Assembly: GCA_020634755.1 (NCBI GenBank)
Contig: JACKBC010000010.1
Span: 62,001 to 126,000, forward strand
Direction of reading: 5' to 3'
DNA length: 64,000 nt
Origin: Caldilineaceae bacterium
GTDB lineage: Bacteria > Chloroflexota > Anaerolineae > Caldilineales > Caldilineaceae
In this document: positions 25,562-33,484 of the stretch, piece by piece
Layout: every line of letters starts with the position of its first letter
Position numbering within the stretch: position 1 is the stretch's first letter
Position numbers and translations under genes: made by a program
Notes under the pieces: model-generated
Database searches by the model: none
Told to the model about the DNA's origin: nothing
What the model saw: only the letters and a program-made list of their open reading frames with translations

Positions 25562-25695
25562 GCGTAGTGCGTAGCGCGTGGTGTGTGTACCGGTTGCCGA
25601 TCGGGTTGGGCTGCTTGCTGCTGATTCCTTCAAAACTTTTTGATATAGCAGCCATCCATCAATTCCAATATCGGTTCACGCACTACGCACTACGC
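25562..25695. repeat. element with heptamer-built inverted termini, copy 1
   Basis: Left end GCGTAGTGCGTAGCGCGTGG then GTGTGTACCGGT; right end CGGTTCACGCACTACGCACTACGC. The ends are inverted repeats, each made of loose 7-bp tandem units (GTAGTGC, GTAGCGC, GTGGTGT). A second copy with the same termini lies at 53464-53572. No coding content. Confidence 0.65.
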
Positions 25696-25812
25696 CCCCA
25701 TAAACCAATAAATCAAGTAGCTACTCCGCAACTTCCAACATCAGTTCACACAACACGCAACAAAATCTTACGAATTCATTATCATTATATAGAAATATCA
25801 GGAGAACCAATC

Positions 25813-26916
25813 ATGTGTCCAGAAAAAGTGAAAGTCGGTGTTTTGGGCGCCACAGGCGCTGTGGGGCAACGTTTTGTGCAGCTTTTACAGGGGCATCCCT
25901 GGTTTGAGCTGACGGCCCTTTGCTCGTCCGAGCGCACAGCGGGCAAGCGCTATGGCGAGGCGTGCAACTGGCTGATTGGCGGCGCGGTGCCGACGCATCT
26001 GCGGGATGTGGTGCTGCAAGAGTGTGTGCCCGGGCCAGAGTGTGACATTATGTTTAGCGCGCTGCCGGGCGATCAGGCGACAACCATTGAGAAAGAGTTT
26101 GCCGCCGCCGGCTATGCCGTGTGCAGCAACGCCAGTTCGCATCGCTATGATCCAGACATCCCGCTGCTGATTCCCGAAGTGAATCCCGAGCACATGGGGC
26201 TCATTGACGTGCAAAAGCGCAACCGCGGCTGGAGCGGCTTTATCACCACCAATCCCAATTGCAGCACAACACATCTGGTGAGCGCGCTGCATCCGCTGCA
26301 CGTACGCTTTGGCATTCAGAAAGTGTTTGTGGCCACCATGCAGGCCATTAGCGGTGCTGGCTACCCAGGCGTGGCCAGTATGGATATTCTGGATAATGTG
26401 GTGCCCTATATTGGGGGCGAAGAAGAGAAGATGGAGCAGAAAGAGCCACACAAGCTGCTGGGTAAATTTAATGGCGCCAAAATCGAATACGCCAATCTTG
26501 TCGTCAGCGCACATTGCAATCGCGTGCCGGTGCTGGATGGACACCTGGAAGTGGTAAGCATCGAATTTGCGCAGAAGCCCACCCAGGAAGAAATCATCCA
26601 GGCCTGGCGCGACTACAAACCGCTGCCGCAACAGCTTGAATTGCCCAGCGCGCCGCAGCCCGCCGTCATCTATTTGGATGAGCCCAATCGACCACAGCCG
26701 CGCCTGGATCGCATGGCGGGCACTATTCCCGGCATGGCTACCACGGCCGGACGCCTGCGGCCGGATCCGCTTTTTGACTATAAATTTGTCTTATTGGGGC
26801 ACAATACGGTGCGTGGCGCGGCCGGCGGCAGTTTACTCAATGCCGAGCTGTTATTGGCGCACGGCTATCTGGGCCAAGTAGCGGCGACATGGGCCGGTGC
26901 GTTTGAACTGGCCTAA
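25813..26916 (+). CDS. asd: aspartate-semialdehyde dehydrogenase (archaeal/fungal-type)
   Basis: 367 residues, converts aspartyl phosphate to aspartate semialdehyde. NADP-binding VKVGVLGATGAVGQRFVQLL, a catalytic Cys in TTNPNCSTTHLV, SGAGYPGVASMDILDNVVPY and the acyl-binding SAHCNRVPVLDGH. Sequence style matches the shorter archaeal/yeast family rather than the E. coli one. Start 25813 follows AGGAGA. Third gene of the aspartate pathway set, although 252 bp of repeat-bearing DNA separates it from hom, so an internal promoter is possible. Confidence 0.94.
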   Translation: MCPEKVKVGVLGATGAVGQRFVQLLQGHPWFELTALCSSERTAGKRYGEACNWLIGGAVPTHLRDVVLQECVPGPECDIMFSALPGDQATTIEKEFAAAGYAVCSNASSHRYDPDIPLLIPEVNPEHMGLIDVQKRNRGWSGFITTNPNCSTTHLVSALHPLHVRFGIQKVFVATMQAISGAGYPGVASMDILDNVVPYIGGEEEKMEQKEPHKLLGKFNGAKIEYANLVVSAHCNRVPVLDGHLEVVSIEFAQKPTQEEIIQAWRDYKPLPQQLELPSAPQPAVIYLDEPNRPQPRLDRMAGTIPGMATTAGRLRPDPLFDYKFVLLGHNTVRGAAGGSLLNAELLLAHGYLGQVAATWAGAFELA

Positions 26917-26990
26917 TTTGACCCCAACCTGCCGGATCATCATTTGGGCGGCTTTGACTGTTTAATATAAAAGCGTTTACAATATTTAAG

Positions 26991-27073
26991 CAGTAGATCG
27001 CAATGACAAGAGATAGCGTCGGATTCAACAAACCGGACTGGCGCCAATTTCACCAACACCGTTGCGGTGTACT
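26991..27073 (-). repeat. MITE-like repeat family A, copy 5
   Basis: CAGTAGATCGCAATGACAAG to CACCGTTGCGGTGTACTG, about 83 bp, the best preserved reverse-orientation copy. It directly abuts a family B element, with 5 bp between them. Confidence 0.8.
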
Positions 27074-27078
27074 GTTAA

Positions 27079-27254
27079 TAACTCACGTTACGCAGCGATA
27101 GCCAGTCTGCTATACTGCGGTTGAGATGAGAACCGGAGTTTTCCATAGGCTCCACAGGCGTACCCAAACACCGGTTCTCATTCAGAGCTGAGTATAGCGA
27201 GAAACAGGAACGTCGGCGAGCCGACTTTCCTCTAGGCTTGCGTAACATAAGTTA
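27079..27254 (-). repeat. MITE-like repeat family B, copy 1, interrupted by a family C element
   Basis: Termini TAACTCACGTTACGCA and TGCGTAACATAAGTTA match the family B ends seen at 35418 and 54699. The middle is split by about 80 bp flanked by TATA on both sides (27111-27114 and 27193-27196). The insert has arms GAGAACCGG-GTTT/AAAC-CCGGTTCTC and matches the element at 18746-18830. This is a repeat inserted into a repeat. Confidence 0.75.
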
Positions 27255-27283
27255 ATAGATTGTAGCGGTAAGTGTGGAGGAGT

Positions 27284-28519
27284 ATGGGAGAAGCACATAT
27301 GGAATTGGGACCGGCGGGGGTTGGCGCACTGGAGAAAACGGCGACTGGGTTGACGCTCAATAACTTTGGCAAGGCAAAGTTGGCAGACGTATTTGAAGAT
27401 TTTGTGATTTATCGGGATTTGGAACCGCTAGATAAACGGCTTCCTGGTTTGAAATCCGCTGCTGGCAAAATGGGCCTTTCCGATCAGTCAATTCCGCGCA
27501 AGCGCGAAATCGATTATGCGAGGGCTGCGCGCTGGTTTGCCGAAAAATCCCAGACGTTGCGCAATGAATCGAAAAATCTGGCGGAACTTCTTTTTCTGGG
27601 CGATTCGTTATACAACGATGGGCAGGCTTTTCAAAATCTGCACGATCTGACTGAATGGCAGGCCGCTTGTTTTATTGGTGACGAGAAAAGTGCAGAAGAA
27701 GCCGCCGTGGAAATGCATGGCGAACAGACCATCTATAGCGCCAATCGATGGGCCGCCTTGGGCGATTGGGCCGGCCATATTTTGGCGCAAGGCCTGGCGC
27801 TGGATGAGCGCACGCTGGTGATTGTGGATATCGACAAGACTGTCTTGGGCGCAAAAGGCCGCAATGATGCCGTCATTGATCATGCTCGCCTTGAAGGCAT
27901 CTATCGCACAATGGACTCAGTTTTGGGCGCCAACTTTGACCGCGCGGCTTTTGAGCGTCAATACGACGAGTTGAACCGCGCCGCTTATCATAGCGTAACG
28001 GCCGATAATCAAGACTTCTTGGCCTATATCTGTCTGGTATTGAATGCCAAGCTCATTCAGTTTGATGAATTTGTCAAAGAAGTGCGCGGCGGTAATTTGG
28101 ACAACTTTTTCCAATTTACGCGTTGGGTAAATTCGCGCATGATGATCAATCCCATTGGCAGCGAACGTTTGCGCCAGGTGCACGAAACGGTGATGAACTG
28201 TGAGTTCAGCGGGGATCCTACGCCATTTAAAAGCTTCCGCCGCCAGGAGTTTATTACAACCATCGAGCGCATGGGCAACATGGCCAGTGACGCATCCGTA
28301 GATGAGATGTTGCAACAAGAGATTACGCTGACCAATGAGGTCATGGAAATGGCGAAATGGCTGGCGGCGCGTGGCTGTCTTCTGCTGTGCATGAGCGACA
28401 AGCCCAGCGAATCGGCCTGCCCGGATGGCAGCGAATCGGCCGATTTGCCGCCGCTGCATCGGGTGGAGACTCATTTGGTGGGCGCCACCATTCAGGCGCA
28501 ATTGGATGCCCTGGGATAG
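27284..28519 (+). CDS. HAD-superfamily-like protein of unknown function
   Basis: 411 residues from the ATG at 27284 (GGAGG 3 nt upstream, rather close; the ATG at 27299 is an alternative). A HAD motif I-like VIVDIDKTVLG places Asp182 and Asp184 in the DxDxT pattern. A second acidic cluster, FLGDSLYNDGQ, occurs near residue 107. A late MSDKPSESA segment could be the motif III/IV region. No membrane segment or signal peptide. I cannot assign a substrate: phosphatase is the family expectation. It stands alone between repeat-rich gaps, upstream of ftsH. Confidence 0.6.
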   Translation: MGEAHMELGPAGVGALEKTATGLTLNNFGKAKLADVFEDFVIYRDLEPLDKRLPGLKSAAGKMGLSDQSIPRKREIDYARAARWFAEKSQTLRNESKNLAELLFLGDSLYNDGQAFQNLHDLTEWQAACFIGDEKSAEEAAVEMHGEQTIYSANRWAALGDWAGHILAQGLALDERTLVIVDIDKTVLGAKGRNDAVIDHARLEGIYRTMDSVLGANFDRAAFERQYDELNRAAYHSVTADNQDFLAYICLVLNAKLIQFDEFVKEVRGGNLDNFFQFTRWVNSRMMINPIGSERLRQVHETVMNCEFSGDPTPFKSFRRQEFITTIERMGNMASDASVDEMLQQEITLTNEVMEMAKWLAARGCLLLCMSDKPSESACPDGSESADLPPLHRVETHLVGATIQAQLDALG

Positions 28520-28648
28520 CCGCAATTGGGCTTACCGACATTCTGTATAGAAATGTATATTATCATAAGACCACGGCGCGCAAAGCAGACTCTTTCACAG
28601 GTGCTTATGCCGCCGTGGTCTGTCGATTATTTGGAATCATTATCAGAG

Positions 28649-28730
28649 TAGTAGACCGCAATCGCACGGGGTGGGGCTGGATTCAGCAAGCTAGACTGAC
28701 GCCAGTCTCGCCAACACCGTTGCGGTGTAC
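28649..28730 (-). repeat. MITE-like repeat family A, copy 6
   Basis: AGTAGACCGCAATCGCACGG to CACCGTTGCGGTGTAC, about 82 bp, ending 50 bp before the ftsH start. It therefore lies in the ftsH promoter or leader region. Confidence 0.75.
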
Positions 28731-28779
28731 GAATGACAGTTGTTTGTGTTGAAAAGTTGTTTGTGATTAAAGGGTGAAA

Positions 28780-30708
28780 ATGTCTCAAAACAATAATAAA
28801 TCCTCCTCCAATAAACCCAATCGCTCAGGTTCGGGCGGTGACCGCGACCCCATGAATTCGGGCGGCAATATGTTTAGCCGCAACTGGTTTTGGATCGTGA
28901 TTGCGGTTCTGGTGCTGATTCTTTCGCGCTATCTATTTAGCACGGGGACAAGCAGCGCCGATTTGATTGGCCTGAACGAAGTGGCCAAATTGGCCGCGCG
29001 TGGTGAAATTGCCAAGATTGTGGTGCAAGGCGATGATCTGTTTATTGAGCAAAAAGGCAAAAGCGAAACGCTGCGCAGCCGCAAGGAGAATGATGAAAGC
29101 CTGCTGGCTAGTTTAGAGGCGCTGGGCGTTTCCAGCGAGCGGCTCAAAGACCTGCAGGTAGAGGTGAAGAGCACGCCCAATAGCGGCGCCATTTTTAACT
29201 GGCTGATCATGTTGTTGCCCATGATCTTGATCTTTGGTTTCTTCATCTTTATCATGCGGCAGGCCGGCGCCGGCGGCCAAAACCGCGCCATGCAGTTTGG
29301 CCGCAGCAAAGCGCGCAAGCTCGACACCGGTGACCGCCCCACGATTACCTTTGAAGATGTGGCCGGCGCCGAAGAAGCCAAGCAGGAATTGGAAGAAGTT
29401 GTTGAATTCTTGAAGGAGCCCCAAAAGTTTGCCGCCCTGGGGGCGCGTATTCCCACGGGCGTGTTGATGGTGGGTTCCCCCGGTACGGGCAAAACGCTGT
29501 TGGCCAAAGCCGTGGCGGGCGAAGCGGGCGTCCCCTTCTTTAGCAGCTCTGGTTCTGAATTTGTGGAGATGTTTGTGGGCGTGGGGGCGAGCCGCGTGCG
29601 CGACCTTTTTGACCAAGCCAAAAAGAACGCCCCTTGCATCATCTTTATTGATGAGATCGACGCCGTGGGGCGTCATCGTGGCGCTGGTTTGGGCGGTGGT
29701 AATGATGAACGCGAGCAGACGCTCAACCAGATTCTGGTCGAGATGGATGGCTTTGATACCGAAACCAACATTGTGATTATTGCTGCTACGAATCGGCCGG
29801 ACATTTTGGACCCCGCCCTCTTGCGTCCAGGCCGCTTTGACCGCAAAGTCGTTGTGGATCGTCCGGACAAGCGCGGCCGCGAAGCCATTTTGCGCGTACA
29901 TGCTCGCGGCAAACCGCTGGACCCCAAGGTGGATCTCAGCAAGATTGCGGCGCAGACCCCGGGTATGGTGGGCGCCGATCTGGAAAATTTGATCAACGAA
30001 GCCGCCATTTTGGCCGCCCGCCGCAACAAGCGCTCCATTGGAATGGATGAAATTGTGGAATCCATCGAGCGCGTTATGGCCGGCCCTGCCCGCCGCAGCC
30101 GCGTGCTGACCGAAGAAGATCGCAAAACCATCGCCTATCACGAGGCCGGGCATGCTATTGTCATGGAATCATTGAAAAATACCGATGGCGTGGGCAAGAT
30201 CACGATTGTGAGCCGTGGCCAGGCGCTGGGGTACGTAATGCCGCTGCCTGAAGAAGACCGCACCCTCAAGAGCAAAGGCGAGTATCAGGATGAGCTGGTG
30301 GGGCTGCTGGCCGGACGGGCCGCAGAAGAATTGATATTTGCTGAGCCATCTACGGGCGCCACCAACGATATTGAGCGGGTGACCAAGCTGGCGAAAGCCA
30401 TGGTGACGCGCTACGGCATGAGTTCGGAGATCGGCCCGCTCCAGTTGCAGCAGGGTGAAAGCAACCCGTTTATGGGGATGGACTTTGGCGAACAGCGCTC
30501 TTATTCTGAGGATGTGGCGCGCAAAATTGATAAAGAAGTGCGTGGCATTGTCGAATTGGCCTACAAACGTTCGCTGGAAATTTTAAGTAGCAAGATGGAC
30601 AAGCTGCGCCTAATTGCCGAGACATTGTTGGAGAAAGAAGTGCTGGACCGGCAAGAGTTCCTGGAGCTTTTTAATAGCCCGGTCGCCATGGAAGGCGCAG
30701 CAGACTAA
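28780..30708 (+). CDS. ftsH: ATP-dependent zinc metalloprotease FtsH
   Basis: 642 residues. Two transmembrane helices (about 27-46, WIVIAVLVLILSRYLF, and about 136-160, WLIMLLPMILIFGFFIF) flank the periplasmic domain. The AAA+ module has Walker A GSPGTGKT (232-239), Walker B IIFIDEIDAVGR, the pore loop FVEMFVGVGA and SRH residues DPALLRPGRFDR. The zinc-protease motif HEAGH is at 454-458, with the third ligand expected in the GATNDIERVTKLAKAM helix. Degrades membrane and short-lived proteins. The ATG at 28780 with AAAGGG upstream is preferred over a GTG two codons earlier. The start region carries a low-complexity Asn/Ser-rich tail. Confidence 0.96.
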   Translation: MSQNNNKSSSNKPNRSGSGGDRDPMNSGGNMFSRNWFWIVIAVLVLILSRYLFSTGTSSADLIGLNEVAKLAARGEIAKIVVQGDDLFIEQKGKSETLRSRKENDESLLASLEALGVSSERLKDLQVEVKSTPNSGAIFNWLIMLLPMILIFGFFIFIMRQAGAGGQNRAMQFGRSKARKLDTGDRPTITFEDVAGAEEAKQELEEVVEFLKEPQKFAALGARIPTGVLMVGSPGTGKTLLAKAVAGEAGVPFFSSSGSEFVEMFVGVGASRVRDLFDQAKKNAPCIIFIDEIDAVGRHRGAGLGGGNDEREQTLNQILVEMDGFDTETNIVIIAATNRPDILDPALLRPGRFDRKVVVDRPDKRGREAILRVHARGKPLDPKVDLSKIAAQTPGMVGADLENLINEAAILAARRNKRSIGMDEIVESIERVMAGPARRSRVLTEEDRKTIAYHEAGHAIVMESLKNTDGVGKITIVSRGQALGYVMPLPEEDRTLKSKGEYQDELVGLLAGRAAEELIFAEPSTGATNDIERVTKLAKAMVTRYGMSSEIGPLQLQQGESNPFMGMDFGEQRSYSEDVARKIDKEVRGIVELAYKRSLEILSSKMDKLRLIAETLLEKEVLDRQEFLELFNSPVAMEGAAD

Positions 30709-30783
30709 GCCGTCCTGTGAAGGCCATGCTGCCATTACCACGACTGGCCTGCGGCTGCAAATCCGCATACAGAGAATGCTATT

Positions 30784-30833
30784 AAGCACAATAAAAAGGG
30801 GCGTCGCTAGCGGCGCCCCTTTTTATTGTGCTT
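30784..30833. terminator. bidirectional intrinsic terminator
   Basis: Arms of 20 bp, AAGCACAATAAAAAGGGGCG (30784-30803) with its exact complement at 30814-30833, carrying A runs on one side and T runs on the other. It serves both ftsH and the convergent cold-shock gene, whose last codons are part of the stem. Confidence 0.9.
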
Positions 30834-31230
30834 CGTTTTCAGCGTGTTGCAGCAGAACAATCTCATGTGCAGCCTCGCCCTTCTCGGTGGTTTGCCTGCT
30901 GAACTCGACTAGATCCCCGGGACGCAGGCTGCGGGCGCCCTTGAGCTCAGAGCCATGCGCAAACAGATCGTCCCCGGTGGGGCGGATAATAAAGCCAAAG
31001 CGTTTGCGACCGTTGTACCATTTGACCAGACCCCGTTCACGCCCCGCCGCCGGCAACGCGCGCCGGCAGCCTGGGCAATGCGTGGGCCGGCGCAGGGATG
31101 CCTCTGCTTCTGGCCACTGGGCCTGGTTTTTCTCTTCAATCGTCCACAAAAACGATACGCCGCAACGTGCACAATAACAGACTTCATCTGTCAACGTGTG
31201 TGACGCGGCAGCTTGTTTGCTTTTCACCAT
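30823..31230 (-). CDS. zinc-ribbon/cold-shock-domain fusion protein
   Basis: 135 residues. The N-terminal part has CYCARCG (CxxC) and CPGC about 33 residues later, giving a four-Cys zinc-ribbon. The C-terminal part is a cold-shock domain with KWYNGRKRFGFI (RNP1-like), DDLFAHGSEL (RNP2-like) and LRPGDLVEF. Cold-shock domains bind single-stranded RNA/DNA; the zinc-ribbon may add nucleic-acid or ribosome contacts. The start has only a weak ribosome-binding site. It diverges from the tRNA-Cys gene. Confidence 0.85.
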   Translation of the reverse strand: MVKSKQAAASHTLTDEVCYCARCGVSFLWTIEEKNQAQWPEAEASLRRPTHCPGCRRALPAAGRERGLVKWYNGRKRFGFIIRPTGDDLFAHGSELKGARSLRPGDLVEFSRQTTEKGEAAHEIVLLQHAENEAQ

Positions 31231-31342
31231 GATGCAATACTCAATTGTTTATGGAGGGCGCGGCGTACGTCACCATATATCCAGCGCTGCATATATAGCG
31301 CTGTCTGTTGCCATTTCGAGCGACTGTTATTGCACCCCATAT

Positions 31343-31371
31343 TTGACATTCCAAAGGGACGAACATATAAT
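31343..31371 (+). promoter_or_regulatory. consensus sigma-70 promoter of tRNA-Cys
   Basis: TTGACA (31343-31348), 17-bp spacer, TATAAT (31366-31371), a perfect consensus. The predicted start, near 31378, is about 4 nt before the mature tRNA 5' end. Confidence 0.9.
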
Positions 31372-31381
31372 TTATAGCAAC

Positions 31382-31452
<71 letters not shown>

Positions 31453-31560
31453 CTTAAAAATGTTGTAACTTACGCAGTACCAGTCAATTGTTATCTCAGG
31501 CTTGCGTAGGTCCTAAAATCTATATACTATTTTCTGCCCAGTAGTATACCAGATGTTCGG

Positions 31561-31595
31561 TGCCTGTTCCAGAAAAAGGAACAGGCATTTTATTT
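31561..31595 (+). terminator. intrinsic terminator before the ABC exporter
   Basis: Stem TGCCTGTTCC (31561-31570)/GGAACAGGCA (31578-31587) with TTTTATTTT. It lies 109 nt after tRNA-Cys and 39 nt before the exporter ATG, so it ends the tRNA transcript or attenuates the exporter. The 31453-31560 gap also holds CTTACGCAG and AGGCTTGCGTA fragments that resemble repeat ends. Confidence 0.75.
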
Positions 31596-31633
31596 TGCAC
31601 TCCGGTCATTAGACCGTAGCAAAGGAGAATAAA

Positions 31634-33409
31634 ATGGACGGAAAGTTGGCCATTTACCGCCGCCTGCTAGGCTATTTAAAGCCTCATTGGCGGCAGGTAC
31701 TCCTGGCCTATATTTCCATGATTGTGGCCGCACTGCTCAACCTCTACATTCCCCAGGTGATCAAAAATGCCATCGACCAAGGTGTGAACGCTCAGGAGGC
31801 GCGCGGGCTCTTTACCGCGGCGGGCGTCATTTTGGTCATTGCCGTGGTGCGCGGCGTGGCGGCATTTGGTCAGCGCTATTACGGCAACTGGCTGACCCAT
31901 CGCGTGGCATACGATCTGCGCAATCACTTCTATGCGCGCATCCAGAGTTTGCCCTTTGCATTTCACGACCAGGCCAAAACGGGCGATCTCATGAGTCGCG
32001 CCACCAGCGACATCTCTGAAACGGAACGCTTTACCGGCATTGGCATGATGGATCTGGTCTCCACGATAGTGTTGCTGGTAGGCGTGCTGGTCGCCATGTT
32101 TCTGGAAAACGTGCAGCTCACGCTGCTGGTCGTTGGTCCCATGCTCTTTCTAGTGGGGGCTACCTTGCGCTTTGGCTATGTCGTGCGCGATATTTTCAAG
32201 GCAATTCAAAAGCAGATGGGCGTGCTTTCCGCCACCATGCAGGAGAGCATGACCGGCATCAACGTGGTGAAAGCCTTTGCCCGCGAGCCATTCGAGCTGG
32301 ACAAGTTTGACGGCGAAAATGAAGTCTGGTTTGAGCAGCGCCGCGAGTCGATCCGCATGTGGGCCAACTACTGGCCACTCTTTACCTTTTTGCTGGCCGC
32401 CGCAGTCTTTTTGCTGCTCTGGTTTGGCGGCCCCATGGCGCTGGATGGGCGCGTCACCGTCGGCACAATCTTTGCGCTGATCTCCTATGTGCTCATGCTC
32501 AATGGGCCCACGCTGCGGCTGGGCTTTTTGGTGAACATGGCCGCTACGGCCAGCGCCAGCGCCGCCCGCGTCTTTGAGGTCATCGACACCCCCAACGTGA
32601 TCCAGGAAAAGCCGGATGCCAAAGAATTGCCGCGCATGCAGGGCGATGTACGCTTTGAAAATGTAAGCTTTGCCTATGCCAATGGCCGCCGCGTGTTGCG
32701 CGACATCAGCTTCCACGTAGAGCCGGATCAGGTTGTGGCGCTCATTGGTCCTACCGGTTCAGGCAAATCGTCTGTGATCAATTTGATCCCGCGTTTTTAC
32801 GATCCCACCCGCGGCGTTGTGCGCGTGGATGGCATGAACGTCAAAGATCTGCGCGTCAAAAAGCTGCGTCGCAACATTGGCATTGTGCTGCAAAATCCAT
32901 TCCTCTTTAACGCCACCATTGCGGAAAACATTGCTTATGGCCGCCCCGACGCTTCGCAAGAAGAGATCGAAGCTGCCGCGCGCGCTGCTCAAGCCCACGA
33001 GTTTATTATGAGTTTTCCCGATGGCTATGAGACGCAGGTGGGCGAACGCGGCGTCACGCTGAGCGGCGGCCAAAAGCAGCGCGTGGCCATTGGTCGCGCC
33101 CTGCTGCTGGACCCGCGCATTCTGATTTTGGACGATTCGACCAGTGCCGTTGACACCGAAACCGAGCATTTGATCCAGATGGCGCTGCAAGAGCTCATGC
33201 AGGGACGCACGACCTTTGTGATTGCCCAGCGGCTGCTCACGCTCAAAAATGCCGACATGATTCTCGTGCTGGACGACGGCCACATTGTGGAGCGCGGCAC
33301 GCACGCTGAACTTGTTCACAACGGTGGTCTCTATCAGCAAATCTACGACTTGCAGCTGAAAGATCAGGAAGAATTGGGCCAAGCCGCGCGCGAAATGGCG
33401 CTGGCTTAG
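31634..33409 (+). CDS. ABC exporter subunit A (degenerate ATP site)
   Basis: 591 residues, full half-transporter: six-helix membrane domain (residues about 15-320) fused to a nucleotide-binding domain. Walker A GPTGSGKSS begins at residue 372; signature LSGGQ at 476-480 is canonical. Walker B reads LILDDSTS, so the catalytic Glu is Asp501, and the H-loop His is Gln532 (VIAQRL). These two changes mark the degenerate site of a heterodimeric exporter (TM287/288 or BmrCD type). AAAGGAG precedes the ATG. Pairs with the next gene; export substrate unknown. Confidence 0.92.
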   Translation: MDGKLAIYRRLLGYLKPHWRQVLLAYISMIVAALLNLYIPQVIKNAIDQGVNAQEARGLFTAAGVILVIAVVRGVAAFGQRYYGNWLTHRVAYDLRNHFYARIQSLPFAFHDQAKTGDLMSRATSDISETERFTGIGMMDLVSTIVLLVGVLVAMFLENVQLTLLVVGPMLFLVGATLRFGYVVRDIFKAIQKQMGVLSATMQESMTGINVVKAFAREPFELDKFDGENEVWFEQRRESIRMWANYWPLFTFLLAAAVFLLLWFGGPMALDGRVTVGTIFALISYVLMLNGPTLRLGFLVNMAATASASAARVFEVIDTPNVIQEKPDAKELPRMQGDVRFENVSFAYANGRRVLRDISFHVEPDQVVALIGPTGSGKSSVINLIPRFYDPTRGVVRVDGMNVKDLRVKKLRRNIGIVLQNPFLFNATIAENIAYGRPDASQEEIEAAARAAQAHEFIMSFPDGYETQVGERGVTLSGGQKQRVAIGRALLLDPRILILDDSTSAVDTETEHLIQMALQELMQGRTTFVIAQRLLTLKNADMILVLDDGHIVERGTHAELVHNGGLYQQIYDLQLKDQEELGQAAREMALA

Positions 33410-33418
33410 TTTGGAATT

Positions 33419-33476
33419 TGGTTGATTAGGTGAGTAGGTTGCTTCATGCGAGCCCAATCAACCAATTACCCAGGAG
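33419..33476. repeat. intergenic inverted repeat with octamer-built arms
   Basis: Left arm GGTTGATTAGGTGAGTAGGT and right arm CCCAATCAACCAATTACCC around a short CATGCGAG centre. The left arm is built of loose 8-bp units (GATTAGGT, GAGTAGGT). It ends a few nt before the ribosome-binding site of the second exporter gene. Similar designs lie at 40333, 41485, 52143 and 62352. Confidence 0.5.
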
Positions 33477-33484
33477 AAATCCAC

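Noticed and set aside
31453..31560. Second tRNA after tRNA-Cys
   Set aside because: No cloverleaf could be built; only AT-rich sequence and repeat-end fragments are present.
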